Shown: positions 14,237 through 20,754 of the stretch, in pieces
Layout of the letters: every line of letters begins with the position of its first letter
How positions within the stretch are numbered: the first letter of the stretch is position 1
IMG/VR virus record: IMGVR_UViG_3300042691_018419
Span: 1-23,555 of that record
Reading direction: 5' to 3' (one strand)
DNA length: 23,555 nt
Source: a virus
Made by a program: the position numbers and the translations under genes
Notes under the pieces: model-generated
Databases searched by the model: none
The model's input: only the letters and a program-made list of their open reading frames with translations
What the model was told of the DNA's origin: nothing

Positions 14237-15767
14237 AAGGATGCCAATCAACTTTATTGAAAAATCTTTGCCAATATTCGTAAGTTTTTAAATCGTTAGG
14301 TGTCCCCCAACAAATATAATTATCAATCTCAAAATTCTTGACTTTATATCCCAAATGAATTGCTTCGTTTAACATACTATCAACATAAAATTCACCATTT
14401 GTCCTAGTGTTATTCTTGTAAAGAGATTCAAGAGAACGATAAAAAATTTCTTTTGTTCTGAAAAACATAGTTCCAGTGATAGCATATTCATTTACAGGAT
14501 TTTCTCCCATAAACTTTTTCACATCAACACGAGTTACATTACCATCACCATCACAGTTCACCCAAGAATATGCATTTGGTTGTAAGTGACTTGTATAGTT
14601 GTTACGATAAGTCCATACAATTATATCATTATTTTCATCATTCACCAAATCCAAAAACTTATCTGCATCATAAAAAACTCCATTATCGCAGGCAGAGATA
14701 AGAATAGAGTTATCTGGATCACATTGATTTACAATCTTTTCGGTTGTACATGCCTGCCCTTCAAGAACTTCATCAATCCATACAATATTTTCTCCTGGTG
14801 CTTGATACCCTTTCAAACAAGCATAGATAATCTCGTCAGTTTTGGGGAGGCATCTAACTGCCTGCTCAACCATATTTTTACCATTAACTTTGATGAATGG
14901 TTTTGGTTCAGTATATCCTTCCTTAGAAAATCTACTACCAGCACCCGCCATTGGAAGAGCAAGAGTGCAGTTTTCAAGTCGTACTTCTTTCTGACCTTCT
15001 AGTGCTTTGCGATAATAATTAGACCAACTAGTATAAACATCTAGATCAAAAGGAGTTCCCCACTGCAACATGTAGGGGATTCCATATACAGTATTATATA
15101 ACCCATCCCTTACCATTAAATTATAAATTAAACTTACATAATATTCACCATTAATATTGATATCTTCATCCATCAACTGCTTAAAATATTTCTTAACATA
15201 ACTACCCTTTCTAAAATAGTAATTACCAGCAGAGGCAAACTCAGACATCTTATCATCTGTAAATGGTTGCTTCTCCCTAACTTCTAATATTTTTTCATCT
15301 GGTCCACTATCATCAGTACGACAGAAAGCGTAGTTATCACTACCTAACATATGGGGATGAAATCCAGTGTAACAAATTACACACCCATCACACTCTACAG
15401 TATTCAAGTATTCCCTAAAATGCCTATAATCCCAATAAATTGAAAAATCACAATAATTGACAATAACCTCTTCATCATCATCAATTAAATGATCAAACTC
15501 TGATACAGAATATACTGGACCTTTTTTATGGCAAGGAATAGTGACTATTTCCTTCTTATCTACGAGTTTATCTAATACTTCAATAATGTCAGTTTCTTTC
15601 TTATGTTTATCATTAATAATAAAAACAAAGTCACTATCTTCTGGATATAGGTTGACTATATGCTCTATGACTTTCTTTCCATCTACTTCAATAAGATATT
15701 TTGGAATATCATACCCAGCAGCAGCAAACCTACTGCTCATACCAGACATTGGAATAACGACTTTCAT
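14205..15767 (-). CDS. tandem two-domain sugar nucleotidyltransferase
   Basis: The 520-residue protein contains two complete nucleotidyltransferase domains in a row. Domain 1 (about 1-245) has Pro-Met-Ser-Gly-Met-Ser-Ser-Arg-Phe at 6-14 and Pro-Lys-Tyr-Leu-Ile; domain 2 (about 267-515) has Pro-Met-Ala-Gly-Ala-Gly-Ser-Arg-Phe at 272-280 and Pro-Lys-Pro-Phe-Ile. Both keep an acidic metal residue (Asp107, Asp361) and a Trp-Gly-Thr-Pro motif near the end. Such enzymes join a sugar phosphate to an NTP; most have one domain. Domain 1 differs more from the consensus loop and may have another substrate. A 20-bp gap, the largest in the operon, lies before it and carries a late-motif match. Confidence 0.87.
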   Translation of the reverse strand: MKVVIPMSGMSSRFAAAGYDIPKYLIEVDGKKVIEHIVNLYPEDSDFVFIINDKHKKETDIIEVLDKLVDKKEIVTIPCHKKGPVYSVSEFDHLIDDDEEVIVNYCDFSIYWDYRHFREYLNTVECDGCVICYTGFHPHMLGSDNYAFCRTDDSGPDEKILEVREKQPFTDDKMSEFASAGNYYFRKGSYVKKYFKQLMDEDININGEYYVSLIYNLMVRDGLYNTVYGIPYMLQWGTPFDLDVYTSWSNYYRKALEGQKEVRLENCTLALPMAGAGSRFSKEGYTEPKPFIKVNGKNMVEQAVRCLPKTDEIIYACLKGYQAPGENIVWIDEVLEGQACTTEKIVNQCDPDNSILISACDNGVFYDADKFLDLVNDENNDIIVWTYRNNYTSHLQPNAYSWVNCDGDGNVTRVDVKKFMGENPVNEYAITGTMFFRTKEIFYRSLESLYKNNTRTNGEFYVDSMLNEAIHLGYKVKNFEIDNYICWGTPNDLKTYEYWQRFFNKVDWHPYEYTKDYFTN

Positions 15768-15784
15768 ACCTAAACTTTTTTTAG

Positions 15785-15792
15785 TATTTATT
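15785..15792 (-). promoter_or_regulatory. possible late promoter inside the glycan operon
   Basis: AATAAATA on the minus strand fits the T4-type late motif NATAAATA. It lies 18 bp before the ATG of the tandem nucleotidyltransferase gene, in the only real gap of the operon, and overlaps the stop of the preceding gene. No -35 box is visible, as expected for late promoters. A chance match is possible in this AT-rich DNA. Confidence 0.35.
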
Positions 15793-16489
15793 GGTGCCTG
15801 GAAGGATCGATAGTATATGGTTTATCAAAATATTCTACTCTTAGAACCTTATCATATACATTCTGAGTCACAGATGGTTCAAAATTACAAGGATATCTAC
15901 CTTTAAACAACTCCAACATCTCCATACAAAAATTATAAGTTTCAGTGTATGCAAGCATAGAATTTCTATTACCATATACAATAGCATCAGAAACCCAAGG
16001 AACATCCTTACCATATCCAAGAGGTTCACGAACAACAATAGGTGCAGTATAATTGCACCAAGGAATTACAGAAAATATTTTGTAAGAATCTGTTATATTA
16101 ATTTCTGGTAGAGATGAAGTTATAATATCAGAACGATATTTAATATAAGCATCATATTCAAACCCATTAGCATCAGCATACTTAGTCGCCATATCAAATG
16201 CATTTCTATCATTAAAAAACATTGACATTGGATTATATGGTTTTGGTTCTGAAAGATTTGTGTTGATGTTTATAAAAATATCTTCAAATCTTTTTGGAAA
16301 TGTGTATGGATTGATATATAAACCCTTCAACCAAGTAGATAAATTTGTCCTTGCAATGTCATAATATTCAGAATCAATATCATTGATAGAGCAAAATAAA
16401 TCAACCTCATACTTAGAATTTTGTAGTAGAGGGAGAAGACAAGATTGATAACACTTTAATCTTCCAGAAATTAATAATGCAACCTTCAT
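15788..16489 (-). CDS. unknown protein of the glycan operon
   Basis: The 233-residue protein starts Met-Lys-Val-Ala-Leu-Leu-Ile-Ser-Gly-Arg-Leu, a Rossmann-like first strand with a Gly-Arg loop. It has Tyr-Asp-Ala-Tyr-Ile-Lys-Tyr-Arg-Ser-Asp in the middle (an acidic position that could bind a sugar nucleotide) and Val-Ser-Asp-Ala-Ile further on. This pattern resembles uncharacterised glycosyltransferase-like proteins of LPS loci; no family is certain. The ATG at 16487-16489 overlaps the fucosyltransferase stop (ATGA), which decides the start. It has no membrane span. Confidence 0.65.
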   Translation of the reverse strand: MKVALLISGRLKCYQSCLLPLLQNSKYEVDLFCSINDIDSEYYDIARTNLSTWLKGLYINPYTFPKRFEDIFININTNLSEPKPYNPMSMFFNDRNAFDMATKYADANGFEYDAYIKYRSDIITSSLPEINITDSYKIFSVIPWCNYTAPIVVREPLGYGKDVPWVSDAIVYGNRNSMLAYTETYNFCMEMLELFKGRYPCNFEPSVTQNVYDKVLRVEYFDKPYTIDPSRHQ

Positions 16490-17286
16490 ATTACAATCCA
16501 CTCAGGAAGATATAGGTCACTCAAATTCTTTGATGCATCTGCTCCACCAAACCAAACACTTGGAGAAACTGTCTTTTTACTATTTGCCAACCAAGCACCC
16601 CACCAAGAGAATGATGAATTAGCAATAATATGATACTGGCACAAAGACATCAAACACAAATCGACACCTGTACTATTACCTTCTGCAAAAATAAAACGAT
16701 CACCTTGGAATAATTCTTGCTCTTTACACCAATCAATACCATCAGAAAAAATCATCACGGGAATATCAGTTGGCATATGTGTCAGACCTTCTACATAATA
16801 TTCCAATGACTGAACAGGATGATGAGGATATTTTAGATAATCACCTCTACGAAGATGAATTGCAATAACTTCCGTATCTCCAAAGTTTGATTTAAATGCT
16901 TCCTCGGTTGGTTCCCGAATTTCATCAGCAAATGTAAATGCCTCACGTATCTGCTTTTCAATATGTTTGAAATATTTTTCAGTCTGAAAATAACCATATA
17001 GACTAATGTTATCTGGACAGTTATTCCAAAGGTTTTCATCTAACTCAAAACCAGATTCCATAATCTTAGGAAAATTAGTAACATACTTTGGTGCTTCCGG
17101 AATCTTGAAGCACTCAAACATTGTAATATCTGAGTTTACACAATTAATATCTCTGGTTGCTACGACTGCTCTTGGTGGTAAACAATACTCATATCCATGT
17201 CTTTGAGCAAGACCACGCAGAGCAGTATATTGAAACATCTGGTTTCCAAGTCTACCCAGATTTCCTAGATCATCATTTGCAAGCAT
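16486..17286 (-). CDS. GT11-family alpha-1,2-fucosyltransferase
   Basis: This 266-residue protein is a clear GT11 member. It has Leu-Gly-Asn-Gln-Met-Phe-Gln-Tyr at 13-20, the GDP-fucose binding motif His144-Leu-Arg-Arg-Gly-Asp-Tyr (144-150) and Ser-Ser-Phe-Ser-Trp-Trp-Gly-Ala-Trp near 224-232. GT11 enzymes transfer L-fucose in alpha-1,2 linkage, usually to galactose, as in H antigen synthesis. The gene follows gmd and fcl, which make its donor. The start at 17286 overlaps the fcl end by 14 bases; a longer frame upstream would lie inside fcl and is not needed. Motif I reads Gly-Arg-Leu-Gly-Asn, a small deviation from Gly-Gly-Leu-Gly-Asn. Confidence 0.92.
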   Translation of the reverse strand: MLANDDLGNLGRLGNQMFQYTALRGLAQRHGYEYCLPPRAVVATRDINCVNSDITMFECFKIPEAPKYVTNFPKIMESGFELDENLWNNCPDNISLYGYFQTEKYFKHIEKQIREAFTFADEIREPTEEAFKSNFGDTEVIAIHLRRGDYLKYPHHPVQSLEYYVEGLTHMPTDIPVMIFSDGIDWCKEQELFQGDRFIFAEGNSTGVDLCLMSLCQYHIIANSSFSWWGAWLANSKKTVSPSVWFGGADASKNLSDLYLPEWIVI

Positions 17287-18208
17287 TTTCTTTATACCAT
17301 TGATAAGTTGATTCAATACCTTCACGAAGAGAAATTTTTGATTCCCATCCAAGTGCTTTGATTCTATCCACGTTCATCACCTTGCGGGGAGTTCCATTTG
17401 GTTTGGTAAAATCCCAGTTGATATCACGATCATAACCAACAACATCAGCAATAATATTTGCAAGTTCCCAAATTCTAACATCCTCACCCGTGCCAACATT
17501 AATATGTCCTGCATCTTCATACTTTTGCATACAAACGTAACACGCCTCAGCAAGATCATCAACATGCAAAAACTCGCGCATTGCAGAACCATCACCCCAG
17601 AGTTTTACTTCCCAATACTTACTATGATCCAAAGCAGCGTGGAACTTTGCAATCATTGCAGGAAGAACGTGTGAGGTTTCCAGATCAAAGTTATCATTCG
17701 GACCATAAAGATTCGTAGGCATCAGAGAGATGGCATTGAACCCATACTGTTGCCGATATGCTTGACACATCATAATGCCAGCGATCTTTGCAATCGCATA
17801 GGCATCATTCGTTGGTTCCAAAGGACCAGTCATCAACTGATCTTCTGTGATTGGTTGAGTTGCAAACTTAGGATAGATGCAAGAAGAACCAAGGAACAGT
17901 AGTTTCTTCACACCAAAGTTATAGGACTGCTGTATAAGATTGGTTTGAATCTGTAAGTTTTCAGTCAGAAACTCTGCTTTATGATTATTGTTTGCCATAA
18001 TGCCACCAACTTTTGCAGCAGCAACAAAAACATATTCAGGTTCTTCCGAACAGAAGTACCTTTCCGTTTCATCTTGATTGGTAAAATCTACATCATCACG
18101 AGTTCCCTTGATGATATTAGTATATCCTTTACTTTCAAGATTTCTTACGATTGCAGATCCAACCATTCCATTGGCACCAGCAACTAATACTCTAGAATCA
18201 CTGTCCAT
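17273..18208 (-). CDS. fcl: GDP-L-fucose synthase
   Basis: The 311-residue enzyme converts GDP-4-keto-6-deoxymannose to GDP-L-fucose by 3,5-epimerisation and NADPH reduction. Gly11-Ala-Asn-Gly-Met-Val-Gly is the cofactor motif, Ser108-Ser109-Cys110-Ile-Tyr-Pro the active-site loop, and Tyr137-x3-Lys141 the catalytic pair, all close to positions in E. coli WcaG. The ATG at 18206-18208 overlaps the gmd end by 11 bases; the open frame seven codons upstream lies inside gmd. It is the second step of GDP-fucose synthesis, supplying the GT11 enzyme encoded next. Confidence 0.96.
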   Translation of the reverse strand: MDSDSRVLVAGANGMVGSAIVRNLESKGYTNIIKGTRDDVDFTNQDETERYFCSEEPEYVFVAAAKVGGIMANNNHKAEFLTENLQIQTNLIQQSYNFGVKKLLFLGSSCIYPKFATQPITEDQLMTGPLEPTNDAYAIAKIAGIMMCQAYRQQYGFNAISLMPTNLYGPNDNFDLETSHVLPAMIAKFHAALDHSKYWEVKLWGDGSAMREFLHVDDLAEACYVCMQKYEDAGHINVGTGEDVRIWELANIIADVVGYDRDINWDFTKPNGTPRKVMNVDRIKALGWESKISLREGIESTYQWYKENACK

Positions 18209-19199
18209 AAATGCACATATCCTCAACAAGTTGTTTAAAAGAAATCTTAGGTTCCCAACCTAGTTTTTCCTTTGCCTTTGTGGCATCACCTAATAAAGTC
18301 TCTACTTCAGCAGGTCGAAAATATTTAGGGTTGACTCGAATAACCGTTTTACCAGTATTCTTATCAATACCAACTTCATCTAGTCCTTCACCTTCCCATA
18401 CAATTTTCATACCAAAATATGGTGCTGCTTCTTCTACAAACTCACGCACAGAGTATTGAACACCTGTGGCGATTACATAGTCATCTGGTTCATCTTGTTG
18501 AAGCATCAACCACATTGCTTCTACAAAGTCTTTTGCGTGTCCCCAATCACGTTTTGCATTTAGATTACCAAGTTCCAAAACATCTTGTAATCCAACAGAA
18601 ATTTTAGAGAGTGCCTGTGTGATCTTACGAGTTACAAAAGTTTCACCACGTCTTGGAGATTCGTGATTGAATAGGATACCTGTACAAGCATACATTCCAT
18701 ATGCTTCACGATAGTTCTTAGTAATCCAATAACCGTAGATCTTTGCTACCCCATAAGGAGAACGGGGATAAAAAGGAGTAGTTTCACGTTGAGGAGTTTC
18801 TTGTACAAGACCATAAAGTTCGCTTGTAGACGCTTGATAAATACGGACACGATCTTCCATCCCCAAAAGACGCACCGCTTCAAGAATACGAAGAGTTCCC
18901 ACACCATCGACATCAGCAGTGTATTCAGGCATTTCAAAGGATACTTTGACATGACTCTGAGCACCAAGATTATAAATTTCATCGGGTTTTACTTTTTGAA
19001 TAATTCTTACAAGATTGGTAGAATCAGTAAGGTCACCGTAATGGAGATTAATAGAATCATAGATGTGGTCAATACGATGAGTATTAATAAGGGATGCTCG
19101 TCGGACAATGCCATGAACTTGATAACCTTTTTCAAGTAATAATTCTGCGAGATACGACCCATCTTGACCTGTAATGCCAGTAATTAATGCAACCTTCAT
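18198..19199 (-). CDS. gmd: GDP-mannose 4,6-dehydratase
   Basis: The 333-residue enzyme removes water from GDP-mannose to give GDP-4-keto-6-deoxymannose, the first step toward GDP-fucose. It has Gly8-Ile-Thr-Gly-Gln-Asp-Gly (NADP binding), Arg-Arg-Ala-Ser near 33-36, the catalytic Thr126-Ser127-Glu128, and Tyr149-x3-Lys153, in the order and spacing of the family. It is the first gene of the 15 kb glycan operon; its ATG lies about 20 bp after the -10 box of the promoter at 19220-19248. GDP-mannose must come from the host. GDP-rhamnose or perosamine routes also use this intermediate, but fcl directly downstream points to fucose. Confidence 0.97.
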   Translation of the reverse strand: MKVALITGITGQDGSYLAELLLEKGYQVHGIVRRASLINTHRIDHIYDSINLHYGDLTDSTNLVRIIQKVKPDEIYNLGAQSHVKVSFEMPEYTADVDGVGTLRILEAVRLLGMEDRVRIYQASTSELYGLVQETPQRETTPFYPRSPYGVAKIYGYWITKNYREAYGMYACTGILFNHESPRRGETFVTRKITQALSKISVGLQDVLELGNLNAKRDWGHAKDFVEAMWLMLQQDEPDDYVIATGVQYSVREFVEEAAPYFGMKIVWEGEGLDEVGIDKNTGKTVIRVNPKYFRPAEVETLLGDATKAKEKLGWEPKISFKQLVEDMCIYGQ

Positions 19200-19219
19200 A
19201 AAGGAAAATACTTTTTATC

Positions 19220-19248
19220 ATTATACTAAAAAAGGAGAGTTTATGCAA
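19220..19248 (-). promoter_or_regulatory. promoter of the 15 kb glycan operon
   Basis: TTGCAT (19243-19248), a 17-bp spacer and TATAAT (19220-19225) on the minus strand. The -35 box sits in the loop of the preceding terminator hairpin and the spacer contains its T-run, the same design as the hli promoter at 4142-4170. Transcription would start about 15 bases before the gmd ATG, so the leader is very short. Confidence 0.75.
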
Positions 19249-19254
19249 CTCTCC
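19228..19254 (-). terminator. intrinsic terminator upstream of gmd
   Basis: GGAGAGTT (19247-19254) and AACTCTCC (19234-19241), read on the minus strand, form an 8-bp stem with a 5-base loop followed by six T residues (19228-19233). It ends the transcript of the small genes to the right, 12 bases after a possible stop codon at 19266. Confidence 0.88.
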
Positions 19255-19265
19255 CACTAGGTCTT

Positions 19266-19361
19266 TCATGCACGCCACCAATTCTTTAACTGGAAATTGG
19301 AAACCAGGCGGGAGAGAGTCCCATCCGCACCACCAATCCTTGAGAGAGATTGGAAACTCAT
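19266..19361 (-). CDS. possible 31-residue peptide (or tail of a longer, shifted frame)
   Basis: ATG at 19359-19361 and TGA at 19266-19268 encode 31 residues ending Leu-Lys-Asn-Trp-Trp-Arg-Ala. The frame stays open upstream to about 19425 with protein-like sequence (Trp-Phe-Arg-Lys-Thr-Lys-Trp-Trp-Ser-Gln-Asn-Asp-Pro) but no start codon; it is one base out of frame with the end of the 75-residue membrane gene. A terminator follows the stop by 12 bases, as expected for a last gene. It may be a real short gene, a decayed gene, or be reached by frameshifting. The stretch also forms three stem-loops, so a structural role is the alternative. Confidence 0.3.
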   Translation of the reverse strand: MSFQSLSRIGGADGTLSRLVSNFQLKNWWRA

Positions 19362-19405
19362 AACAGGGTCATTTTGACTCCACCACTTGGTTTTACGAAA
19401 CCAAG
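19278..19405 (-). repeat. three similar stem-loops, each followed by TGGTGG-like sequence
   Basis: Three inverted repeats occur in a row: CCAATT/AATTGG (19278-19300), CCAATC/GATTGG (19333-19353) and CTTGGTTT/AAACCAAG (19386-19405). On the minus strand each is followed by GGTGG or GGTGGC. The first two also share GTTTCCAAT before the loop. The spacing is about 50 bases. Part of the similarity could come from repeated Trp-Trp codons in the open frame described for 19266-19361. Confidence 0.4.
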
Positions 19406-19620
19406 AAAAGTTGGGTTAACTTTGATATCTCGGTAATACCAAAGAATGTGATTAAAAATAACACATCCCAGAGTTTGAGTTTGATAGCAAAAGGAATACC
19501 GAGTAGTCCTCCAATAAACTTAATGATCAAACCGTTTTTAAAATCTCCCCATAACATGATTTGATAACCAAGTAAGAGGAGAAAGTTGCCAATGTATCTC
19601 AGGATACTTGTTTTAGACAT
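19393..19620 (-). CDS. 75-residue membrane protein, unknown function
   Basis: This hydrophobic protein has two to three predicted membrane segments (about residues 8-24, 28-46 and 50-70) separated by short charged turns (Trp-Gly-Asp-Phe-Lys-Asn, Lys-Leu-Lys-Leu-Trp-Asp). Similar small membrane proteins occur in cyanophages and marine cyanobacteria as I recall them, without known function. The start at 19618-19620 lacks a clear Shine-Dalgarno site. A stable stem-loop spans the stop codon, where a frame shifted by one base continues (see 19266-19361). Confidence 0.75.
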   Translation of the reverse strand: MSKTSILRYIGNFLLLLGYQIMLWGDFKNGLIIKFIGGLLGIPFAIKLKLWDVLFLITFFGITEISKLTQLFLVS

Positions 19621-19648
19621 AAGGGGGATTCATCACCGACCAGTGCTG

Positions 19649-19900
19649 TTATAGACCATCCGTGTCTTCTTCATCGTCTCTTACATAACAAGGAACTCTA
19701 TCAGGATCCAACCATTTAGCATACTCAATGTCTTCCATAGCGGTAGAACATTGAAGAACGTTATCAAAAAGATAGATATCGTTCCAGCGTTTGGTATAGT
19801 AGTTTTGCTTTTGCATACGATAATCGGGTTTGCCGTTTATCTCAAGAATACCTGTCTCAACAAAGCGGTATCCTTCACGTTCCAGGAGAACCTTGCTCAT
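19649..19900 (-). CDS. 83-residue soluble protein, unknown function
   Basis: The protein has mixed composition with an acidic tail (Arg-Asp-Asp-Glu-Glu-Asp-Thr-Asp). Two isolated cysteines and aromatic residues (Tyr-Tyr-Thr-Lys-Arg-Trp) give no recognisable motif. The ATG overlaps the stop of the 70-residue gene (ATGA), so the two are probably translated together. No membrane segment is visible. I do not recognise the family. Confidence 0.7.
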   Translation of the reverse strand: MSKVLLEREGYRFVETGILEINGKPDYRMQKQNYYTKRWNDIYLFDNVLQCSTAMEDIEYAKWLDPDRVPCYVRDDEEDTDGL

Positions 19901-20109
19901 GCTTCAACTACTTCAAGATCACTGGCGACATACTCCATAAGCATTTCGTAGTCGTCAAGGGGGTCTCCCGAAAACACGACACCTTCATTTTCATAAAAGC
20001 GACGGACCTTTTTATAAAGTTTCGGACTCTTTACATCAAGGTAGAATTCCCCGTTAGCAGCAGAGCGAAGAGTGCTAACATCCTTTTTGAATTTTTGAAT
20101 CAGAGACAT
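19897..20109 (-). CDS. 70-residue soluble protein, unknown function
   Basis: The start at 20107-20109 is chosen because the promoter (20132-20160) lies just upstream; the longer open frame would run through the promoter and the tRNA-Pro gene. The 70 residues begin with a basic helix (Leu-Ile-Gln-Lys-Phe-Lys-Lys-Asp-Val) and end in an acidic segment. It contains Tyr-Lys-Lys-Val-Arg-Arg-Phe-Tyr, a positively charged patch. It is followed by the overlapping 83-residue gene. Function unknown. Confidence 0.72.
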   Translation of the reverse strand: MSLIQKFKKDVSTLRSAANGEFYLDVKSPKLYKKVRRFYENEGVVFSGDPLDDYEMLMEYVASDLEVVEA

Positions 20110-20131
20110 TGTTTTGAATTGTTGCCTTAGT

Positions 20132-20160
20132 ATTATAAGGTTTGTTGAGTGTTTAGTCAA
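20132..20160 (-). promoter_or_regulatory. promoter of the 70-residue gene
   Basis: TTGACT (20155-20160), a 17-bp spacer and TATAAT (20132-20137) on the minus strand form a near-consensus sigma70-type promoter. The ATG follows about 22 bp after the -10 box. A hairpin (20165-20182) lies directly upstream, after the tRNA-Pro gene. Confidence 0.8.
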
Positions 20161-20164
20161 GTGT

Positions 20165-20182
20165 GCCAGTGAAGAAACTGGC
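20165..20182 (-). other. stem-loop after tRNA-Pro
   Basis: GCCAGT and ACTGGC form a 6-bp stem with a 6-base loop, three bases downstream of the tRNA 3' end. It lacks a T-run. It may mark the 3' end for tRNA processing or act as a weak terminator between the tRNA and the next promoter. Confidence 0.4.
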
Positions 20183-20184
20183 GA

Positions 20185-20256
20185 TCGGAGTGACAGGGAT
20201 CGAACCTGCGACTTTCTCATCCCAAATGAGACGCGCTACCTCTGCGCTACACTCCG
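20185..20256 (-). tRNA. tRNA-Pro (anticodon UGG)
   Basis: On the minus strand the sequence folds as a 72-base tRNA. The acceptor stem CGGAGTG/CACTCCG, D arm GCGC/GCGC, anticodon stem TCTCA/TGAGA with loop TTTGGGA (anticodon TGG), and T arm GCAGG/CCTGT with loop TTCGATC are all present. The discriminator is A; CCA is not encoded. It is expressed from its own consensus promoter (20287-20315). Phage tRNAs usually supply codons common in phage genes but rare in the host. Confidence 0.95.
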
Positions 20257-20264
20257 AAGTACCG

Positions 20265-20381
20265 TTATTTATTTCGGTGTATAAGCATTATACCCATAAT
20301 GGGAGCGATTGTCAAGCCCGCTCCGCAAAGTCCTAACCAGATCGGGCTTGCTGCAAGTGTTTCCACAATATGAAAAATCAT
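20265..20381 (-). CDS. 38-residue membrane protein, unknown function
   Basis: ATG at 20379-20381 and TAA at 20265-20267 give 38 residues, mostly hydrophobic (about 11-34) with Pro and Gly breaks and a basic tail His-Arg-Asn-Lys. The start overlaps the stop of the 65-residue gene (ATGA), and GAGGAAG lies just before it, so it is probably translated by coupling. The consensus promoter for tRNA-Pro lies inside this coding region. A real but very small gene seems likelier than chance. Function unknown. Confidence 0.5.
   Translation of the reverse strand: MIFHIVETLAASPIWLGLCGAGLTIAPIMGIMLIHRNK
20287..20315 (-). promoter_or_regulatory. consensus promoter for tRNA-Pro
   Basis: TTGACA (20310-20315), exactly 17 bp and TATAAT (20287-20292) on the minus strand make a perfect consensus promoter about 30 bp before the tRNA-Pro gene. 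The spacer holds the palindrome CCCAT-T-ATGGG, which could bind a regulator or be chance. It lies within the 38-residue gene. Confidence 0.85.
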
Positions 20382-20575
20382 CTTCCTCTCCAATTCTTAT
20401 ATTCATAGTAGAAGTATTGATCTACTTCATTTAAACCTGATAGAGGGGCATCTACACCCCACTCAGACCATTCTATACAAAACTGTTTAATATCGTGGTT
20501 ATGGGATACACTATGTCCGTGCATCCTCACAAAAGAGGACATAGCAAACTGATACTTTTTATTGTGGATAGGCAT
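20378..20575 (-). CDS. 65-residue soluble protein, unknown function
   Basis: The protein is rich in His and aromatic residues: Met-His-Gly-His-Ser-Val-Ser-His-Asn-His near residues 18-27, then Trp-Ser-Glu-Trp-Gly and Tyr-Phe-Tyr-Tyr-Glu-Tyr-Lys-Asn-Trp. The His cluster could bind a metal, but no family is recognised. Its stop overlaps the start of the 38-residue membrane gene, and its start lies inside the end of the 29-residue gene. An internal Met at residue 12 is an alternative start. Confidence 0.65.
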   Translation of the reverse strand: MPIHNKKYQFAMSSFVRMHGHSVSHNHDIKQFCIEWSEWGVDAPLSGLNEVDQYFYYEYKNWRGR

Positions 20576-20648
20576 TGTGAAGTCCCCAATTTATAAAAAT
20601 TGAAATGACACTAAAAATACAAATTGCTTTGAAAATTGTGTTACTCAT
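20559..20648 (-). CDS. 29-residue membrane peptide, unknown function
   Basis: ATG at 20646-20648 and TAA at 20559-20561 give 29 residues with one hydrophobic span (about residues 5-21). It begins two bases before the end of the 37-residue acidic gene region, with AGAAG upstream, and overlaps the next gene by 17 bases. Its place in a chain of overlapping short frames supports it, but it is short enough to be chance. Confidence 0.4.
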   Translation of the reverse strand: MSNTIFKAICIFSVISIFINWGLHNAYPQ

Positions 20649-20754
20649 CTTCTTCGTCCTCATAAGTAGATGGTTCTTCAAATAATTCTTCTATCTTCTG
20701 TTGTAAAACTATTCTTTGCAATTCTTGTAAATCTTTTTCTGTTAAAGATACCAT
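20641..20754 (-). CDS. 37-residue acidic protein, unknown function
   Basis: ATG at 20752-20754 and TAA at 20641-20643 encode 37 residues: a predicted helix with Leu, Gln and Glu, then an acidic tail Tyr-Glu-Asp-Glu-Glu-Asp-Glu. The start overlaps the preceding stop codon by one base (TAATG). The strong negative charge is typical of phage proteins that bind host enzymes or mimic DNA, but nothing specific can be claimed. Confidence 0.5.
   Translation of the reverse strand: MVSLTEKDLQELQRIVLQQKIEELFEEPSTYEDEEDE

Noticed and set aside
18830-18845. GATAAATA on the plus strand inside gmd
   Set aside because: It would drive antisense transcription with no gene downstream; a chance match in AT-rich DNA.
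19278-19405. CRISPR-like array
   Set aside because: Only three imperfect stem-loops with different stems and no constant repeat; no cas genes in the window.
19897-20220. 107-residue version of the 70-residue gene
   Set aside because: The extra N-terminus would be translated from the tRNA-Pro gene and its downstream promoter; the ATG at 20109 fits the promoter.
20266-20273. AATAAATA (minus strand) just before tRNA-Pro
   Set aside because: It coincides with the final codons of the 38-residue gene, and the tRNA already has a perfect promoter; probably chance.
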